A stretch of 64,000 nucleotides of DNA, taken from positions 186,001 through 250,000 of the forward strand of contig JAFIEV010000046.1 in NCBI GenBank assembly GCA_020832305.1, read 5' to 3'. Positions within the stretch are counted from its first letter, which is position 1. Every line of letters begins with the position of its first letter. A program made the translations under genes and the position numbers. This document shows positions 1-9,771 of this stretch, piece after piece. A model generated the notes under the pieces. The model made no database searches. It worked only from the letters and a program-made list of their open reading frames with translations, and was not told where the DNA came from. Source of the stretch: Cyclobacteriaceae bacterium (GTDB lineage: Bacteria; Bacteroidota; Bacteroidia; Cytophagales; Cyclobacteriaceae).

Positions 1-2260
1 CTCGCCAGATTACCGGTGAAGTTCTGAACAAGCCTATATTGCTGTTGCCGGTTATGCCCCAGCTGGCCCTGAGCTTAAGTGTAGATATAAAATCGACACC
101 CTGCATAAAGCTTTCTTCATCAATTTTCCAGCCCAGACCTATTGATGGAAAATTACCAAAGCGGTTGTCAGATCCAAAAGCAGGTGAGCCATCTCTTCTA
201 AAGGTGAAGTTTGCAATGTATTTATCATCGAGTATATAATTAACTCTACCGAAATAAGACAACAGGTTTGAATAATTTAAACCCGCTCCTCCACCGCTGA
301 TACGACTTTGTGGCGCTATGCCAATGTGCCTGAGGTCGTCGTTGGGAAAATCGCTTCCATCAAGACTGACGTTGCGTTGTACTGAGCCATTGGAATATGT
401 ATTACCTGCCACTACATTTATGGCGTGGCGGCCCATGATCTTGTTGTAGGTAAAGAAGTTTTCGAAAATGGGCCTTAAGAAGTAGGAGTAGTTTTCGCTT
501 ATATTATTGGGATTGGTGAGGTTACCATTACGATTGGCCTGTATGTAATTGTAGTCGTGATAAAAGCTTGGATTAATGGAAAATTGCGACTTAAAGGTTA
601 GGCCAGGCAGTATATCAACTTCTCCAAACAACTGGAAATAATTAAGCAGATCCCTGTTTCTTCTTTCGCTGAGGAAAACATTGGTTAAGGGGTTAAAGGC
701 ATCATTTAAATCTTCAATGGTGGTTACCCTTGAAAAACCACCCAGGTTTTCAGGATCTCTGGTAGGTGCATACGGAGGCATTCTCAATGCGCCGATAAAA
801 TCAGCAGTGTTGCCTTTTTCCAGGGTGTAGCGCATGTTGAAGTTTTGACCGAGGCGAATTCTGCTGCCGACTTTTTGCTCTAGATTTACCCTGAAATTAA
901 AACGCTGAAAATTGCGATCGATGATAATGGCATCCTGGCTGGTATACCCAAAAGAGATATTATAGGTAGATTTATCGGTTCCACCCGACATATTGATATG
1001 GTGTTCCGTAAGCTTGGCGGTTCTGAAAATTTCATCCTGCCAATCGGTGCGATCTACCAGCACATCCTGTGAATTTAATTTAGGCGGCACTGTGCTGCCT
1101 TGTGCATCAGCTATGTCCTTTACAAGGCCTACGTATTCTCTTGCGTTGAGCAAATCGAGTTTATTCCAGGCCTGTGAAACACCTACATAACCATTATATG
1201 TAATTTTTGGAGCGCCGGTTTTAGCTCTTTTGGTCGTAACAATTACTACCCCATTGGCCCCCTGGGCACCATATATAGCAACAGAGGCTGCATCTTTCAA
1301 CACAGTGATATCTTCAATGTCGTAAGGGCTTATGGAGTTGAAATCGCCTGCTCCACCCTGTATACCATCAATTACATACAGTGGGCTGGCACTGGTAAAT
1401 GAACCGGTACCACGAATCACTATCCTGGGGGTGGCACCAGGGATACCATTGGCATTGACAACCTGTACACCAGCAATTTTTCCCTGGAGTAGTTGTTGAA
1501 CATTGCCAACGGTTACATCTCCAAATTCATCAGATGAGGCAACGCCAATTGAGCCGGTCAAGTCTCTTTTTCTTTGGGTTCCGTAGCCCACTACAACTAT
1601 TTCATCCAATGCAGTGATATCTGCGGTTAGGGTTATGTCAATAACTGACCTGTTGCCAACTTCCACTTCTTCACTGAGATAACCAACAGACGAAAATACG
1701 AGAGAACTGCCTGCTGGCACATTAATCGAGTATCTGCCATCCAGGTCAGTTACAGTTCCCGTTAGTGTACCTTTAATTACAACATTTACACCCGGCAACG
1801 GACTCTTGTCTTCCTGACCCCTTACAACTCCGCTCACCTGCAAATCTTGTTTTTTGTCAAGGCCTATTTCCATCAGATCCGGCATGCCTTTATCGCGGAC
1901 GGAAACAAATATATTTTCATTTACACGCTTAAACTGCAAATTGGTATTGCGTGATATTTCCCTTAATACCTCGGCAAGGGACGCATTTTCAATTGAGGTC
2001 GATATGCGCTTACGCGTATTGACCTTACTCATGTCGTAGGCAAAATTAAATTGGGTAAGATGGCTTATCTGGCGAAAAGCCTCTGCCAGGGTGGTGTTAT
2101 TGAGATCAATACTCAAATAGATTTCTTCAATACTTCGTAGTTTTTTTTGCGCATTGCCATCTGAAGCTATCAGCATGGTAGCCAAAAAAGCCTGAACGCA
2201 TATTACAATAAAGGCAATTCTCGACATAACAATAGCTTGTCGTATAAATTTATTTTTCAT
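1..2260 (-). CDS. SusC/RagA-type TonB-dependent transporter, C-terminus outside window
   Basis: Outer-membrane TonB-dependent transporter; only the N-terminal ~750 residues are in the window and the frame stays open to position 1. Translation from the ATG at 2260 gives a signal peptide (MKNKFIRQAIVMSRIAF...), an STN domain (about residues 40-110), a carboxypeptidase-regulatory-like domain (QVSGVVRGQEDKSPLPGVNV, then GTVTDLDGRYSI) and a plug domain (DEIVVVGYGTQRKRDLTGS, YVIDGI, ANGVVIVTTKRA). The STN domain is the signature of transporters that signal to a FecR anti-sigma factor, and a fecR/sigma pair lies directly upstream in the same orientation. The SusD partner is expected beyond the left edge. 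Family assignment is firm; substrate unknown. Confidence 0.93.
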   Translation of the reverse strand, partial: MKNKFIRQAIVMSRIAFIVICVQAFLATMLIASDGNAQKKLRSIEEIYLSIDLNNTTLAEAFRQISHLTQFNFAYDMSKVNTRKRISTSIENASLAEVLREISRNTNLQFKRVNENIFVSVRDKGMPDLMEIGLDKKQDLQVSGVVRGQEDKSPLPGVNVVIKGTLTGTVTDLDGRYSINVPAGSSLVFSSVGYLSEEVEVGNRSVIDITLTADITALDEIVVVGYGTQRKRDLTGSIGVASSDEFGDVTVGNVQQLLQGKIAGVQVVNANGIPGATPRIVIRGTGSFTSASPLYVIDGIQGGAGDFNSISPYDIEDITVLKDAASVAIYGAQGANGVVIVTTKRAKTGAPKITYNGYVGVSQAWNKLDLLNAREYVGLVKDIADAQGSTVPPKLNSQDVLVDRTDWQDEIFRTAKLTEHHINMSGGTDKSTYNISFGYTSQDAIIIDRNFQRFNFRVNLEQKVGSRIRLGQNFNMRYTLEKGNTADFIGALRMPPYAPTRDPENLGGFSRVTTIEDLNDAFNPLTNVFLSERRNRDLLNYFQLFGEVDILPGLTFKSQFSINPSFYHDYNYIQANRNGNLTNPNNISENYSYFLRPIFENFFTYNKIMGRHAINVVAGNTYSNGSVQRNVSLDGSDFPNDDLRHIGIAPQSRISGGGAGLNYSNLLSYFGRVNYILDDKYIANFTFRRDGSPAFGSDNRFGNFPSIGLGWKIDEESFMQGVDFISTLKLRASWGITGNSNIGLFRTSPVIWR

Positions 2261-2307
2261 ACATTTAAAAGTTTTTGGTGAATTAATTAAAATCAAAAAC
2301 GGATCTT

Positions 2308-2360
2308 CAACTCCCCGTCGGTTTGCTGTCTGCGAAAACGTTTAACCGGTGCGGGAGTTG
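2308..2360 (-). promoter_or_regulatory. Compound hairpin between fecR and susC (locus 1)
   Basis: Outer arms CAACTCCC (2308-2315) and GGGAGTTG (2353-2360) pair perfectly over 8 bp; inner arms CGGTT (2319-2323) and AACCG (2344-2348) pair over 5 bp. It lies in the 145-nt gap between the fecR stop and the susC start. Read on the minus strand it is followed by GAAGATCCGTTTTTG, a poor U-tract, so attenuator or RNA-stability element are both possible. Hairpins occupy the same slot in the other two sigma/FecR/SusC loci. Confidence 0.6.
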
Positions 2361-2370
2361 ATTTTTTTTG

Positions 2371-2397
2371 TTAACTGCTGTCGAATATATTTCTCAT
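2371..2397 (-). other. Possible 8-codon leader frame after fecR
   Basis: Immediately after the fecR stop the minus strand reads GCTATGAGAA, opening a frame MRNIFDSS followed by TAA. The same place in the other two loci reads GCCTATGAA and opens 3-codon and 2-codon frames. Such short frames can arise by chance; the recurring CTATGA context is the reason for listing it. Confidence 0.3.
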
Positions 2398-2405
2398 AGC
2401 TCTGA

Positions 2406-3446
2406 TTATTTTATGATGACGGTTTTATGATGTATTTCATATGTAAAATTTGCTGAGAAGGCCAAACCTGCCATTACAGATTCAAGACTGGGTTTCTCAA
2501 AACGGGCATTGAATGTTTGGATGTCAGGGCGTTTTTGGGTTACAATGGTAATGTCAAACCACCTTTCAAGCTCGGCTTTCAGGCATTCATAATTGACCTT
2601 GTCTAAAATAAGTAATCCCTCTCTCCAACCTCTCATTTCATCAGCGATCATATCTTCCGGTTGTAAATTTCCAGTCTTTCGATTACAAATGGATTTCTGG
2701 CGGGGCATCAGGGAAATGCTTTTTTGGGTTTCAAGGTTACTCACCGAAAGCCGACCACTCATCAGTGAAACTACCGTGTGAGTATCTTCTGAATATGATC
2801 GTATGTTAAAAGATGTGCCTGTAGCCCTGGCAGAAAAATTTTCCGCCACCACTACGAAAGGATTCAGTGAATCACTTTGTACATCAAAAAAAGCTTCTCC
2901 TTTCAGATATACCTGACGAAGCCCTTTTTGAAACACCGGTGGATATTCTATAGTCGTTTCGGCATTGAGATATATTGTGCTACCATCAGAAAGTGTTAAA
3001 ACAGACTTCTGCCCCTTTATAGTCTGACGGCGTATAAGTGCTGTTTCTGATTCTTTATTGGTGTTATCATCAACACGATCTGGTGCATTGGCAACAAACC
3101 ACTGCCAGAATATTATACTTGTGCTACAAAGAAGGAGAAAGACTGCAGCTATTCTCAACCACTGGTATTTCGAAACTCTTTCTATGGGGTACTCAACCTT
3201 TGAAACTTTGGTAGCCTGAATGATGGCTTCAAATTTTTCAAATTCATATTTGAGGTCAGAGTCAGGCAATTTATCATAAAAGAACTCCAAAAAAGCTTTG
3301 GCTTGTTGTATGGATTCAGCTTTTTCAGGATGCCTGGAAATAAAATCAGACCAGAAAGTGTAATCTTTATCATTGCTTTGCAATACAAAGTTCCTGAATC
3401 GGGGGTCATTGATAAAGTCTTCTGTATCAAACTGATGGTAATCCAT
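2406..3446 (-). CDS. FecR-family anti-sigma factor
   Basis: Inner-membrane anti-sigma factor predicted to hold the ECF sigma factor encoded upstream and to receive a signal from the STN domain of the SusC protein downstream. The 346-residue protein has an N-terminal cytoplasmic region (DTEDFINDPRFRNFVL), one membrane segment (about 93-113, LRIAAVFLLLCSTSIIFWQW), a periplasmic FecR domain (about 135-235: LSDGSTIYLNAETTIEYP, GEAFFDV, ARATGTSFNIRSY) and the C-terminal DUF4974-type domain (LERWFDITIV, NARFEKPSLESVMAGLAFS). It begins at an ATG, 138 nt after the sigma gene. Length and domain order are normal for Bacteroidota. Confidence 0.93.
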   Translation of the reverse strand: MDYHQFDTEDFINDPRFRNFVLQSNDKDYTFWSDFISRHPEKAESIQQAKAFLEFFYDKLPDSDLKYEFEKFEAIIQATKVSKVEYPIERVSKYQWLRIAAVFLLLCSTSIIFWQWFVANAPDRVDDNTNKESETALIRRQTIKGQKSVLTLSDGSTIYLNAETTIEYPPVFQKGLRQVYLKGEAFFDVQSDSLNPFVVVAENFSARATGTSFNIRSYSEDTHTVVSLMSGRLSVSNLETQKSISLMPRQKSICNRKTGNLQPEDMIADEMRGWREGLLILDKVNYECLKAELERWFDITIVTQKRPDIQTFNARFEKPSLESVMAGLAFSANFTYEIHHKTVIIK

Positions 3447-3584
3447 AGGTTTTTGTCTTTCAACCTATAGATCCGGAAAGTGCGACTTGGTACCCGGTTT
3501 TTTTTAAATAAATTTTAACTTTTACATAATTATCACAATAAGCGATTAATTAATGCTGAATTGCTAACAAAACAAATAATTTAA

Positions 3585-4187
3585 TTAAAAAGTAATATTT
3601 TTTGGGGATTTAGCTTTCATGGCGTTTCTAAGGGTTTTTAATGCACTGTATATAATGTTTTTAAGGCTTTGGTACTGCAATGAAGTTGCGGCCTGTAATT
3701 CTTCATAACTCATATTTTCATAAAACATCATAAACAAAATTTGTTTTTGCCTGGGAGTAAGTGTCTTCAGTGATTTTTGAAGATTTTGATATTGATGTTC
3801 TTTCTCCTCATTTTCACTTAAAAGATGTTCAAATGAAAAGGCTACTTCTTGCTTGTAAACTTCAATATCGGCTGTCATAATGAATTTTTGCCTGATTTTT
3901 AATTCCTTAATAATTTTGTTCCAAAGTGCTTGTAACAAATAGGGCCGTATTTTTTTAACTTCAGGCAAATTCTGGTGGTTCTTCCACAGATGAATAAATA
4001 ATTCCTGTATGCAGTCTTTGGTAAGTTCTTTGTCAAAAGAAAGCTTAAGTCCGTAGCTATATAATATTTGATAATGGGCTTTATACAATGCTGTAATGGC
4101 ATTGGGATCGCCTTTACGTAGGTTTAGCCATAATTGCGTTTCGTCATTATGGATATTCAGACTTCCTTCTCTGTAAATCTCTCCCAT
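3585..4187 (-). CDS. ECF-type RNA polymerase sigma factor (Bacteroidota RpoE-like)
   Basis: Extracytoplasmic-function sigma factor of about 200 residues. Region 2 is at about 25-90 (AITALYKAHYQILYSYGLKL, IQELFIHLWKN) and region 4 at about 135-190 (LKTLTPRQKQILFMMFYENMSYEELQ, then a helix-turn-helix). A TTG two codons upstream (4193) could also be the start, but the ATG at 4187 is preferred. It is the first gene of the sigma-fecR-susC series on this strand and probably activates that transporter locus. Divergent from the SusC gene at 5135. Confidence 0.9.
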   Translation of the reverse strand: MGEIYREGSLNIHNDETQLWLNLRKGDPNAITALYKAHYQILYSYGLKLSFDKELTKDCIQELFIHLWKNHQNLPEVKKIRPYLLQALWNKIIKELKIRQKFIMTADIEVYKQEVAFSFEHLLSENEEKEHQYQNLQKSLKTLTPRQKQILFMMFYENMSYEELQAATSLQYQSLKNIIYSALKTLRNAMKAKSPKNITF

Positions 4188-5134
4188 GCGCAAAAAAATA
4201 AGCGTTAAACGAAAAACTTTTGCGTACGTGTCAAGAATAAAAAATGCTTTAATGAGTTGTAAAAAACATTGCTGGGTAATCTTACGCCATAGGCACTTTC
4301 TTTTCCTTGTGTTATACGTGTTTATCGTAAATTAAGAAAAACAAAAAGTAAAGTTCAAGTTTTCACTGTCTTTTATTTTAAGATAATGACAAATGGGAGC
4401 AGTGACCTTATCCATCCCGATGAAGTAAATTCATGATTAAGTAGCATATCAAGGTCCCATAAAAAGGTTTAATGTGTAACTACATAAATGGAAATGTTAT
4501 ATACAAAATAGAATTAGTAATATAATATGTTAATAGTGCCTTATACTATATTTGAACATTAAAAAATTTCTATATAGTATGCGTGAAAAAATATAGCATA
4601 TAAAAATCTATATTGAAAATTGAATATGTTTCTGAGATAGATAAATAGTAATATAGTAATAAAAATATGTGATAGATAAAAAAATACTAATAAAAATTGA
4701 CATAGATTGCATAAATCAAAATTATGTATGTTTATTGTACTTTATTTGATTGTGTGTATATTTGTTGGTCTATTATTTTATCTGTCTTTAAAAATTATGA
4801 ATGTAAATAGTTATTAGGCAAGAGAAAATATAATAAAATATACATGTAAGTTGCTTTGATGTTGTCAATAGTCTAAATATTTGGCCTTAACTTAAAAAAA
4901 TATTGTATGAGACAAAACTACGAGCAGGATTTTCAATAGAGTATTTTTTATCAGAATCGCATCAGGAGCGTGTGAATTCTGTGTTTTATAGATTTTGAAG
5001 GAAAAGTGGATTTTTATCTCTTTTTTCCTGAAACGCGAAATGGCAATATCTCATTTTTTAAAGACGCTGTTTTGATTTATCAACGAAAATTACCTTTAAC
5101 AATACCTTATTTTCACTTTAAAAATGGTTTAACA
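4188..5134. other. AT-rich divergent intergenic region (about 950 bp)
   Basis: Long non-coding stretch between the divergent sigma and SusC genes, strikingly A/T rich between about 4480 and 4920 with many TATA- and ATAGTA-like runs. I see no convincing protein-coding frame, tRNA or tandem repeat. A promoter-like pair is at 4735-4764. A TTG-initiated extension of the SusC frame up to 5006 is judged non-coding because it precedes the signal peptide. Confidence 0.6.
4735..4764 (+). promoter_or_regulatory. Candidate Bacteroidota promoter upstream of susC at 5135
   Basis: TTG (4735-4737), 19-nt spacer, then TATATTTG (4757-4764), which matches the Bacteroidota -33 TTG / -7 TAnnTTTG consensus exactly. 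If used it would leave an mRNA leader of about 360 nt before the ATG at 5135. In an AT-rich region such a match can arise by chance. Confidence 0.4.
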
Positions 5135-8100
5135 ATGAAGAGGATTCTACTCATTTGCGCAATCGCTCTGTTTGCGTTTAATCCTGAGGTATGGTCGCAG
5201 GAACGCACCATTACCGGAATGGTATCAGCAGAGCAAGACAGGAGCCCGGTTCCCGGGGTTAACGTAATTTTAAAAGGTTCGACTACCGGTACGGTAACGG
5301 ACATTGATGGAAAGTACAGTTTGTCAGTCCCACAGACGGGAGGCGTACTGGTATTTTCTTTTATTGGTTTAGCGACTGAAGAAGTGGCCATCGGTAATCA
5401 GACTGTAATCAATATGGTGATGACTGCTGATATTCGACAGTTGACAGAGATTGTTGTAACCGCTTTGGGGGTTGAAAGAGAAGCCAAAGCTTTGGGATTT
5501 TCTGTCACACAAATCGAGAACAAGGAATTGGTTCAGGGCAGGGCTACCAATTTGGCCAACTCTCTTACCGCCAAAGTTGCAGGTTTAAGAGTTCAGGGTT
5601 CCAATGGGATGGTCGGTTCTTCAGCCAATATCTTCATCCGGGGTTTTACTACCTTCAGTGGTTCCAATCAGCCTTTATTTATTGTAGATGGTATTCCCAT
5701 AAGCAATGCCGGTGGCGCTAATGCCTTGCAAAATGGTGTGTCAAATTCCAACAGGGCGATTGATATCAACCAGGATGATATTGAATCAATTTCGGTGCTT
5801 AAAGGCCCGGCAGCAGCTGTTCTTTATGGTTCACGTGCGGCAGCAGGTGCAATTATCATCACCACTAAGAAAGGCAAGGCCGACGGAGAGAAGAAAAATA
5901 CTGTCACTTTTACTTCCAATGTAAACCTGGCGGAGGCTAATCGTTTCCCTGATTGGCAAAATATTTATGGACAGGGTGATAATGGTGTTTTCAGTCCAAT
6001 ATCAATTAACTCCTGGGGACCCAGGGCTGAAGGACAAACTGTTACTAACTTCAGGGGAGAAGAGGAAAGTCTGATGATATACCCCAACAATATAAAGGAC
6101 ATTTTCAGGACAGGTGTTAACCTGCAAAATAATATTAGCCTTTCAGGCGCCAGCGGACGTTCGACGTATTTCTTATCCTATGGCAACCTTAAAGAAACAG
6201 GTATTATTGATAATAATGAATTGGTAAGAAACAACCTTGCCTTCAATGGATCTACCCAATTTACTGAAAAATTCAGATCGAGCATCAATGTGATGTATTC
6301 AAACAATCAATCTGTAAGGACTCAACAGGGTAACAACCTGGCCAATCCATTTTTCAGAACCTGGTTTTTGCCTAGAAGCTATAATCTTCAGGGTTATCCG
6401 TTTGAAGGGCCTAATGGAATTCAAAGAAGCCCGGCCAGTGCCAGTGATTTAACGCCAAACAATACCTGGTATGGGGTTGATGATAACCCATTATGGTCTA
6501 TTAAAAACAACCGCTATAATGATAATGTCGACAGACTAATAGGTAGTGTGAGTTTTGCCTATGACCTCGCAGACAATCTGGTACTGGATTATCGGATTGG
6601 TACAGATACCTATACTGAAACTATCAAGAGAGTTATGGCTCGCGGAAGCCGTGGTGGCGCTGCGGCAGGACAAACAGGTACCATCGAGGATAATATTTTC
6701 ACAAGTACAGAGACAAGTTCTTACTTGAATCTGACATATGATAACCGTTTTGCAGATGGCAATTTTGGATTCAGGGCGCTTGTTGGAAATGAAATCAATG
6801 ATCGTAAAACCGTCAATAATGGCATAGTGGGTAGCCAGATCCAGATCGTTAATCTGGATAACATTAACAATACACTGGTTTTTAACCCTTATGGCACTTT
6901 CTTTCAAAGAAGGCTAATTGGTGTTTATGGAGATTTTCAGCTTGACTGGAAAAATGCTTTGTTTTTGGGTATAACCGGCCGAAACGACTGGTCATCTACC
7001 TTTGGTCCAGACAACCGTTCTTTCTTCTACCCATCTGTAAGTACCAGTGTGGTAATTTCTGAATTACTGCCAAATATGCAAAATGATGTGCTTTCATTTG
7101 TGAAATTTAGAGCTAATTATGCAAAAGTAGGTCGTGAATCTCCATTTACATATGCAACAGACACCTACTTTGGTAGGTCAGGACCCGTTGACGGCTTTGG
7201 ACCAAGCATATTATTTCCTTTTAGGGATCAATTAGGACAAACTTATGATAACACTGGTGGCAATCCGTTTTTAGGGCCTGAATTTACTTCTACCTTTGAA
7301 GTGGGTACAGATTTGCGATTCTTCGAAGGCCGTATAAGTCTTGATGTAGCCTATTTCAACCAGCGAAGTACAGATATCATTTTTACGGTTCCTGTAGCTG
7401 GGGCCAGCGGTTTTACCAATGTTGTTCAGAATATTGGAGAATCAGAATCTGAGGGCTGGGAGGTACTTTTAAATGCAACACCTGTTAAAACGTCAAATTT
7501 CAGATGGGATGCATCTGTAAACTGGACCAGGATACGTAACCGCGTATTATCACTTGCGCCTGGTGTTGACCAAATTACATTAGGTGGTTTTGTTTCTCCG
7601 AGTACAAGACTTATTGCAGGGCAGCCTTATGGCGTAATATTTGGATCGGTATTTCAAAGGCATTCCTCAGGTGAATTGCTGATCGATGGAAATGGTTTGG
7701 CTAACCTTGCTCCGACTAATCAGATCGTAGGAGACCCCAACCCCGATTGGTTTGGTGGAATCACCAATACTTTTACCTATAAAGGATTGAGCCTTACCAC
7801 ACTGGTGGATATTCGGGTTGGTGGCGACATCATATCAAGAAATATTAGTGACATGAGAAGAAGTGGTGCAGCAGCTGAAACAGCTGAACGGGATCGTCTG
7901 TATGTTATAGACGGCGTTGATTCAGAAGGTAATCCCAACAGGACACAAATCAGGGCACAACAATACTGGGATAACCTGTATGGATTTGGCCGTTCTGAGT
8001 TTGTGGTTTTTGATGCAAGCTGGGTAAGACTCAGGGAATTGGCATTAACCTATACACTGCCAAAGCAATTCATTCAGAATACATTTATTGGCAATGTTGA

Positions 8101-8260
8101 ACTCGGTTTAACTGGTAGAAACCTTTTGCTCTATGCACCGAATGTACCGCATCTTGATCCTGAAGTAAATGCACAGGGACAAAGCAACTCACAAGGTCTC
8201 GAGTTTAATGCTTTGCCTCAAACCCGTACTTACGGAGCGCTTTTACGAGTTACATTTTAA
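5135..8260 (+). CDS. SusC/RagA-type TonB-dependent transporter (no STN domain)
   Basis: Outer-membrane transporter of about 1041 residues. The ATG at 5135 is chosen because the signal peptide (MKRILLICAIALFAFNPEVWSQ) starts there; the same frame extends upstream without a plausible leader. Domains: carboxypeptidase-regulatory-like (about 25-105: ITGMVSAEQDRSPVPGVNV, GTVTDIDGKYSLSVP), plug (about 110-245: LTEIVVTALGVERE, LFIVDGIPIS, AGAIIITTKKG) and a 22-strand-type barrel ending in an aromatic-hydrophobic terminus (LLRVTF). There is no STN domain and no adjacent sigma/FecR in its orientation, so its control differs from the other three SusC genes here. It precedes susD by 14 nt. Substrate unknown. 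Confidence 0.93.
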   Translation: MKRILLICAIALFAFNPEVWSQERTITGMVSAEQDRSPVPGVNVILKGSTTGTVTDIDGKYSLSVPQTGGVLVFSFIGLATEEVAIGNQTVINMVMTADIRQLTEIVVTALGVEREAKALGFSVTQIENKELVQGRATNLANSLTAKVAGLRVQGSNGMVGSSANIFIRGFTTFSGSNQPLFIVDGIPISNAGGANALQNGVSNSNRAIDINQDDIESISVLKGPAAAVLYGSRAAAGAIIITTKKGKADGEKKNTVTFTSNVNLAEANRFPDWQNIYGQGDNGVFSPISINSWGPRAEGQTVTNFRGEEESLMIYPNNIKDIFRTGVNLQNNISLSGASGRSTYFLSYGNLKETGIIDNNELVRNNLAFNGSTQFTEKFRSSINVMYSNNQSVRTQQGNNLANPFFRTWFLPRSYNLQGYPFEGPNGIQRSPASASDLTPNNTWYGVDDNPLWSIKNNRYNDNVDRLIGSVSFAYDLADNLVLDYRIGTDTYTETIKRVMARGSRGGAAAGQTGTIEDNIFTSTETSSYLNLTYDNRFADGNFGFRALVGNEINDRKTVNNGIVGSQIQIVNLDNINNTLVFNPYGTFFQRRLIGVYGDFQLDWKNALFLGITGRNDWSSTFGPDNRSFFYPSVSTSVVISELLPNMQNDVLSFVKFRANYAKVGRESPFTYATDTYFGRSGPVDGFGPSILFPFRDQLGQTYDNTGGNPFLGPEFTSTFEVGTDLRFFEGRISLDVAYFNQRSTDIIFTVPVAGASGFTNVVQNIGESESEGWEVLLNATPVKTSNFRWDASVNWTRIRNRVLSLAPGVDQITLGGFVSPSTRLIAGQPYGVIFGSVFQRHSSGELLIDGNGLANLAPTNQIVGDPNPDWFGGITNTFTYKGLSLTTLVDIRVGGDIISRNISDMRRSGAAAETAERDRLYVIDGVDSEGNPNRTQIRAQQYWDNLYGFGRSEFVVFDASWVRLRELALTYTLPKQFIQNTFIGNVELGLTGRNLLLYAPNVPHLDPEVNAQGQSNSQGLEFNALPQTRTYGALLRVTF

Positions 8261-8274
8261 AAACTTGATCCGTT

Positions 8275-9744
8275 ATGAAAACGATATATAAAAATAATTT
8301 AATAAAAATTTCATTGCTGCTCATGTTTATTTCCGGCAGCAGTTGTGAAAGTTGGCTAGACATCAATGTCAGCCCTAACGTACCCATAACTCCTCCTATA
8401 AATACCATTTTGGCAAGTGCAACAGCTGATGTGGGTTTTATGATGGGTTCTGATATCCACCGGTATTCGGCTATATTTGCACAACAATTTACTGGTGCAG
8501 GTGCAGCGGGTATACAAACTGTAGATTTCAGCAGATATATTCTTACAGAAACTGACGTTAATAACCTATGGAGAACCAGGTTATATGCAGGTGGACTTGC
8601 TGATATGGAAAGAGTAATTGCTTCTGCAGGATCTGAAAGCCCCAGATATGCGGGAATAGCAAAAACCTTACAGGCTTTTTCATTTATGATTGCAGTGGAT
8701 TCATGGGGAGATGTTCCTTTTACGGAAGCGCTTCAATATGCTGCAAATTTAAGACCGCGCTATGATAAATCGGCGGATATATATCCAGGTATTGTTAGTT
8801 TAATCGATGAGGCTCAGCAAGATTTAGCGAGAAGCGGTGGGTTAGCGCCCGGTAATGATGATTTTATATATGCAGGAGATACCGATAAGTGGATACGCCT
8901 GGGCAATGCCTTGAAGCTTAGATTGTTTTTGCATTATTATCCAACCAATCCTCAGGCAGCCAATCAGGGTATTACAGCGCTTCTCAATCAACCCTTGTTG
9001 AGAAGTAATGCTGATAATTTCCAAATGTCCTATGTTCCCAATGACCCTGACAGGGCAAATCCAATTGACCAGTTTGAAAGAAGAAGGCAAAACCAATTTA
9101 TTCCATCTTCTACCATTGTCAGTTTGATGAACGCCACTTCTGATCCGAGAAGAGCTTTTTACTTTACTGGAGGTACCACCTTTTCAGGAAGAACGCCGGG
9201 TGTTGCAGGTGATAATATCACGACTTCCAGAATGCACTCGTTTATCAGAGGAGCAGTGACAAATCCGGATAATCTCATTTTGGGATATGCAGGCGATGCA
9301 CCAATAAGGATACTTACTTTCGCAGAACAGAACTTTATTTTAGCTGAGCATTTTTCTCGTCAGGGTAACCTGCCACAGGCAAATACCTTTTACAGAGAAG
9401 GTATACGTGCAAGCATGATGAATGCCGGTGTAGCTACTACTGCAATAAATGCATACCTAAATGCCAGAGAGAGCCTGGAGGGTATTGCAGATGCTGAAGT
9501 GAGACTGCAAAGAATCATTGAAGAAAAATATGTGGCAAATTTTGGTGTTGCTGTTGAACCCTGGACCGACTGGAGAAGAACCGGTTATCCTGTGCTGGGG
9601 CTTGCATCTGATGCAACGCTTACAGCAATACCACGAGTTTTGCCATATTCAGATCTCGAAAGGGTAACTAATCCTGAGAATACGCCGGTACGGGAAGATA
9701 TTTCTAAACCCGGAAATAGCAAACCATTCTGGGATCCCCAGTAA
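8275..9744 (+). CDS. SusD/RagB-like outer-membrane lipoprotein (SusD-like-2 type)
   Basis: Surface lipoprotein expected to form a lid on the preceding SusC barrel and bind its ligand. The 489-residue product has a lipoprotein signal peptide with Cys24 (ISGSSC). It shows the SusD-like tetratricopeptide-type helical scaffold (QAFSFMIAVDSWGDVPFTEAL, KWIRLGNALKLRLFLHY) and a C-terminal half typical of SusD-like-2 proteins (ILAEHFSRQG, IIEEKYVANFG, EPWTDWRRTGYP). The position 14 nt after susC indicates one operon. The ligand cannot be named. Confidence 0.92.
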   Translation: MKTIYKNNLIKISLLLMFISGSSCESWLDINVSPNVPITPPINTILASATADVGFMMGSDIHRYSAIFAQQFTGAGAAGIQTVDFSRYILTETDVNNLWRTRLYAGGLADMERVIASAGSESPRYAGIAKTLQAFSFMIAVDSWGDVPFTEALQYAANLRPRYDKSADIYPGIVSLIDEAQQDLARSGGLAPGNDDFIYAGDTDKWIRLGNALKLRLFLHYYPTNPQAANQGITALLNQPLLRSNADNFQMSYVPNDPDRANPIDQFERRRQNQFIPSSTIVSLMNATSDPRRAFYFTGGTTFSGRTPGVAGDNITTSRMHSFIRGAVTNPDNLILGYAGDAPIRILTFAEQNFILAEHFSRQGNLPQANTFYREGIRASMMNAGVATTAINAYLNARESLEGIADAEVRLQRIIEEKYVANFGVAVEPWTDWRRTGYPVLGLASDATLTAIPRVLPYSDLERVTNPENTPVREDISKPGNSKPFWDPQ

Positions 9745-9771
9745 TTGATAACTTATAAAGATATAAACAGT

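Noticed and set aside
6536-6907. 123-codon minus-strand frame inside susC
   Set aside because: No start signal or domain; shadow of the SusC coding frame.
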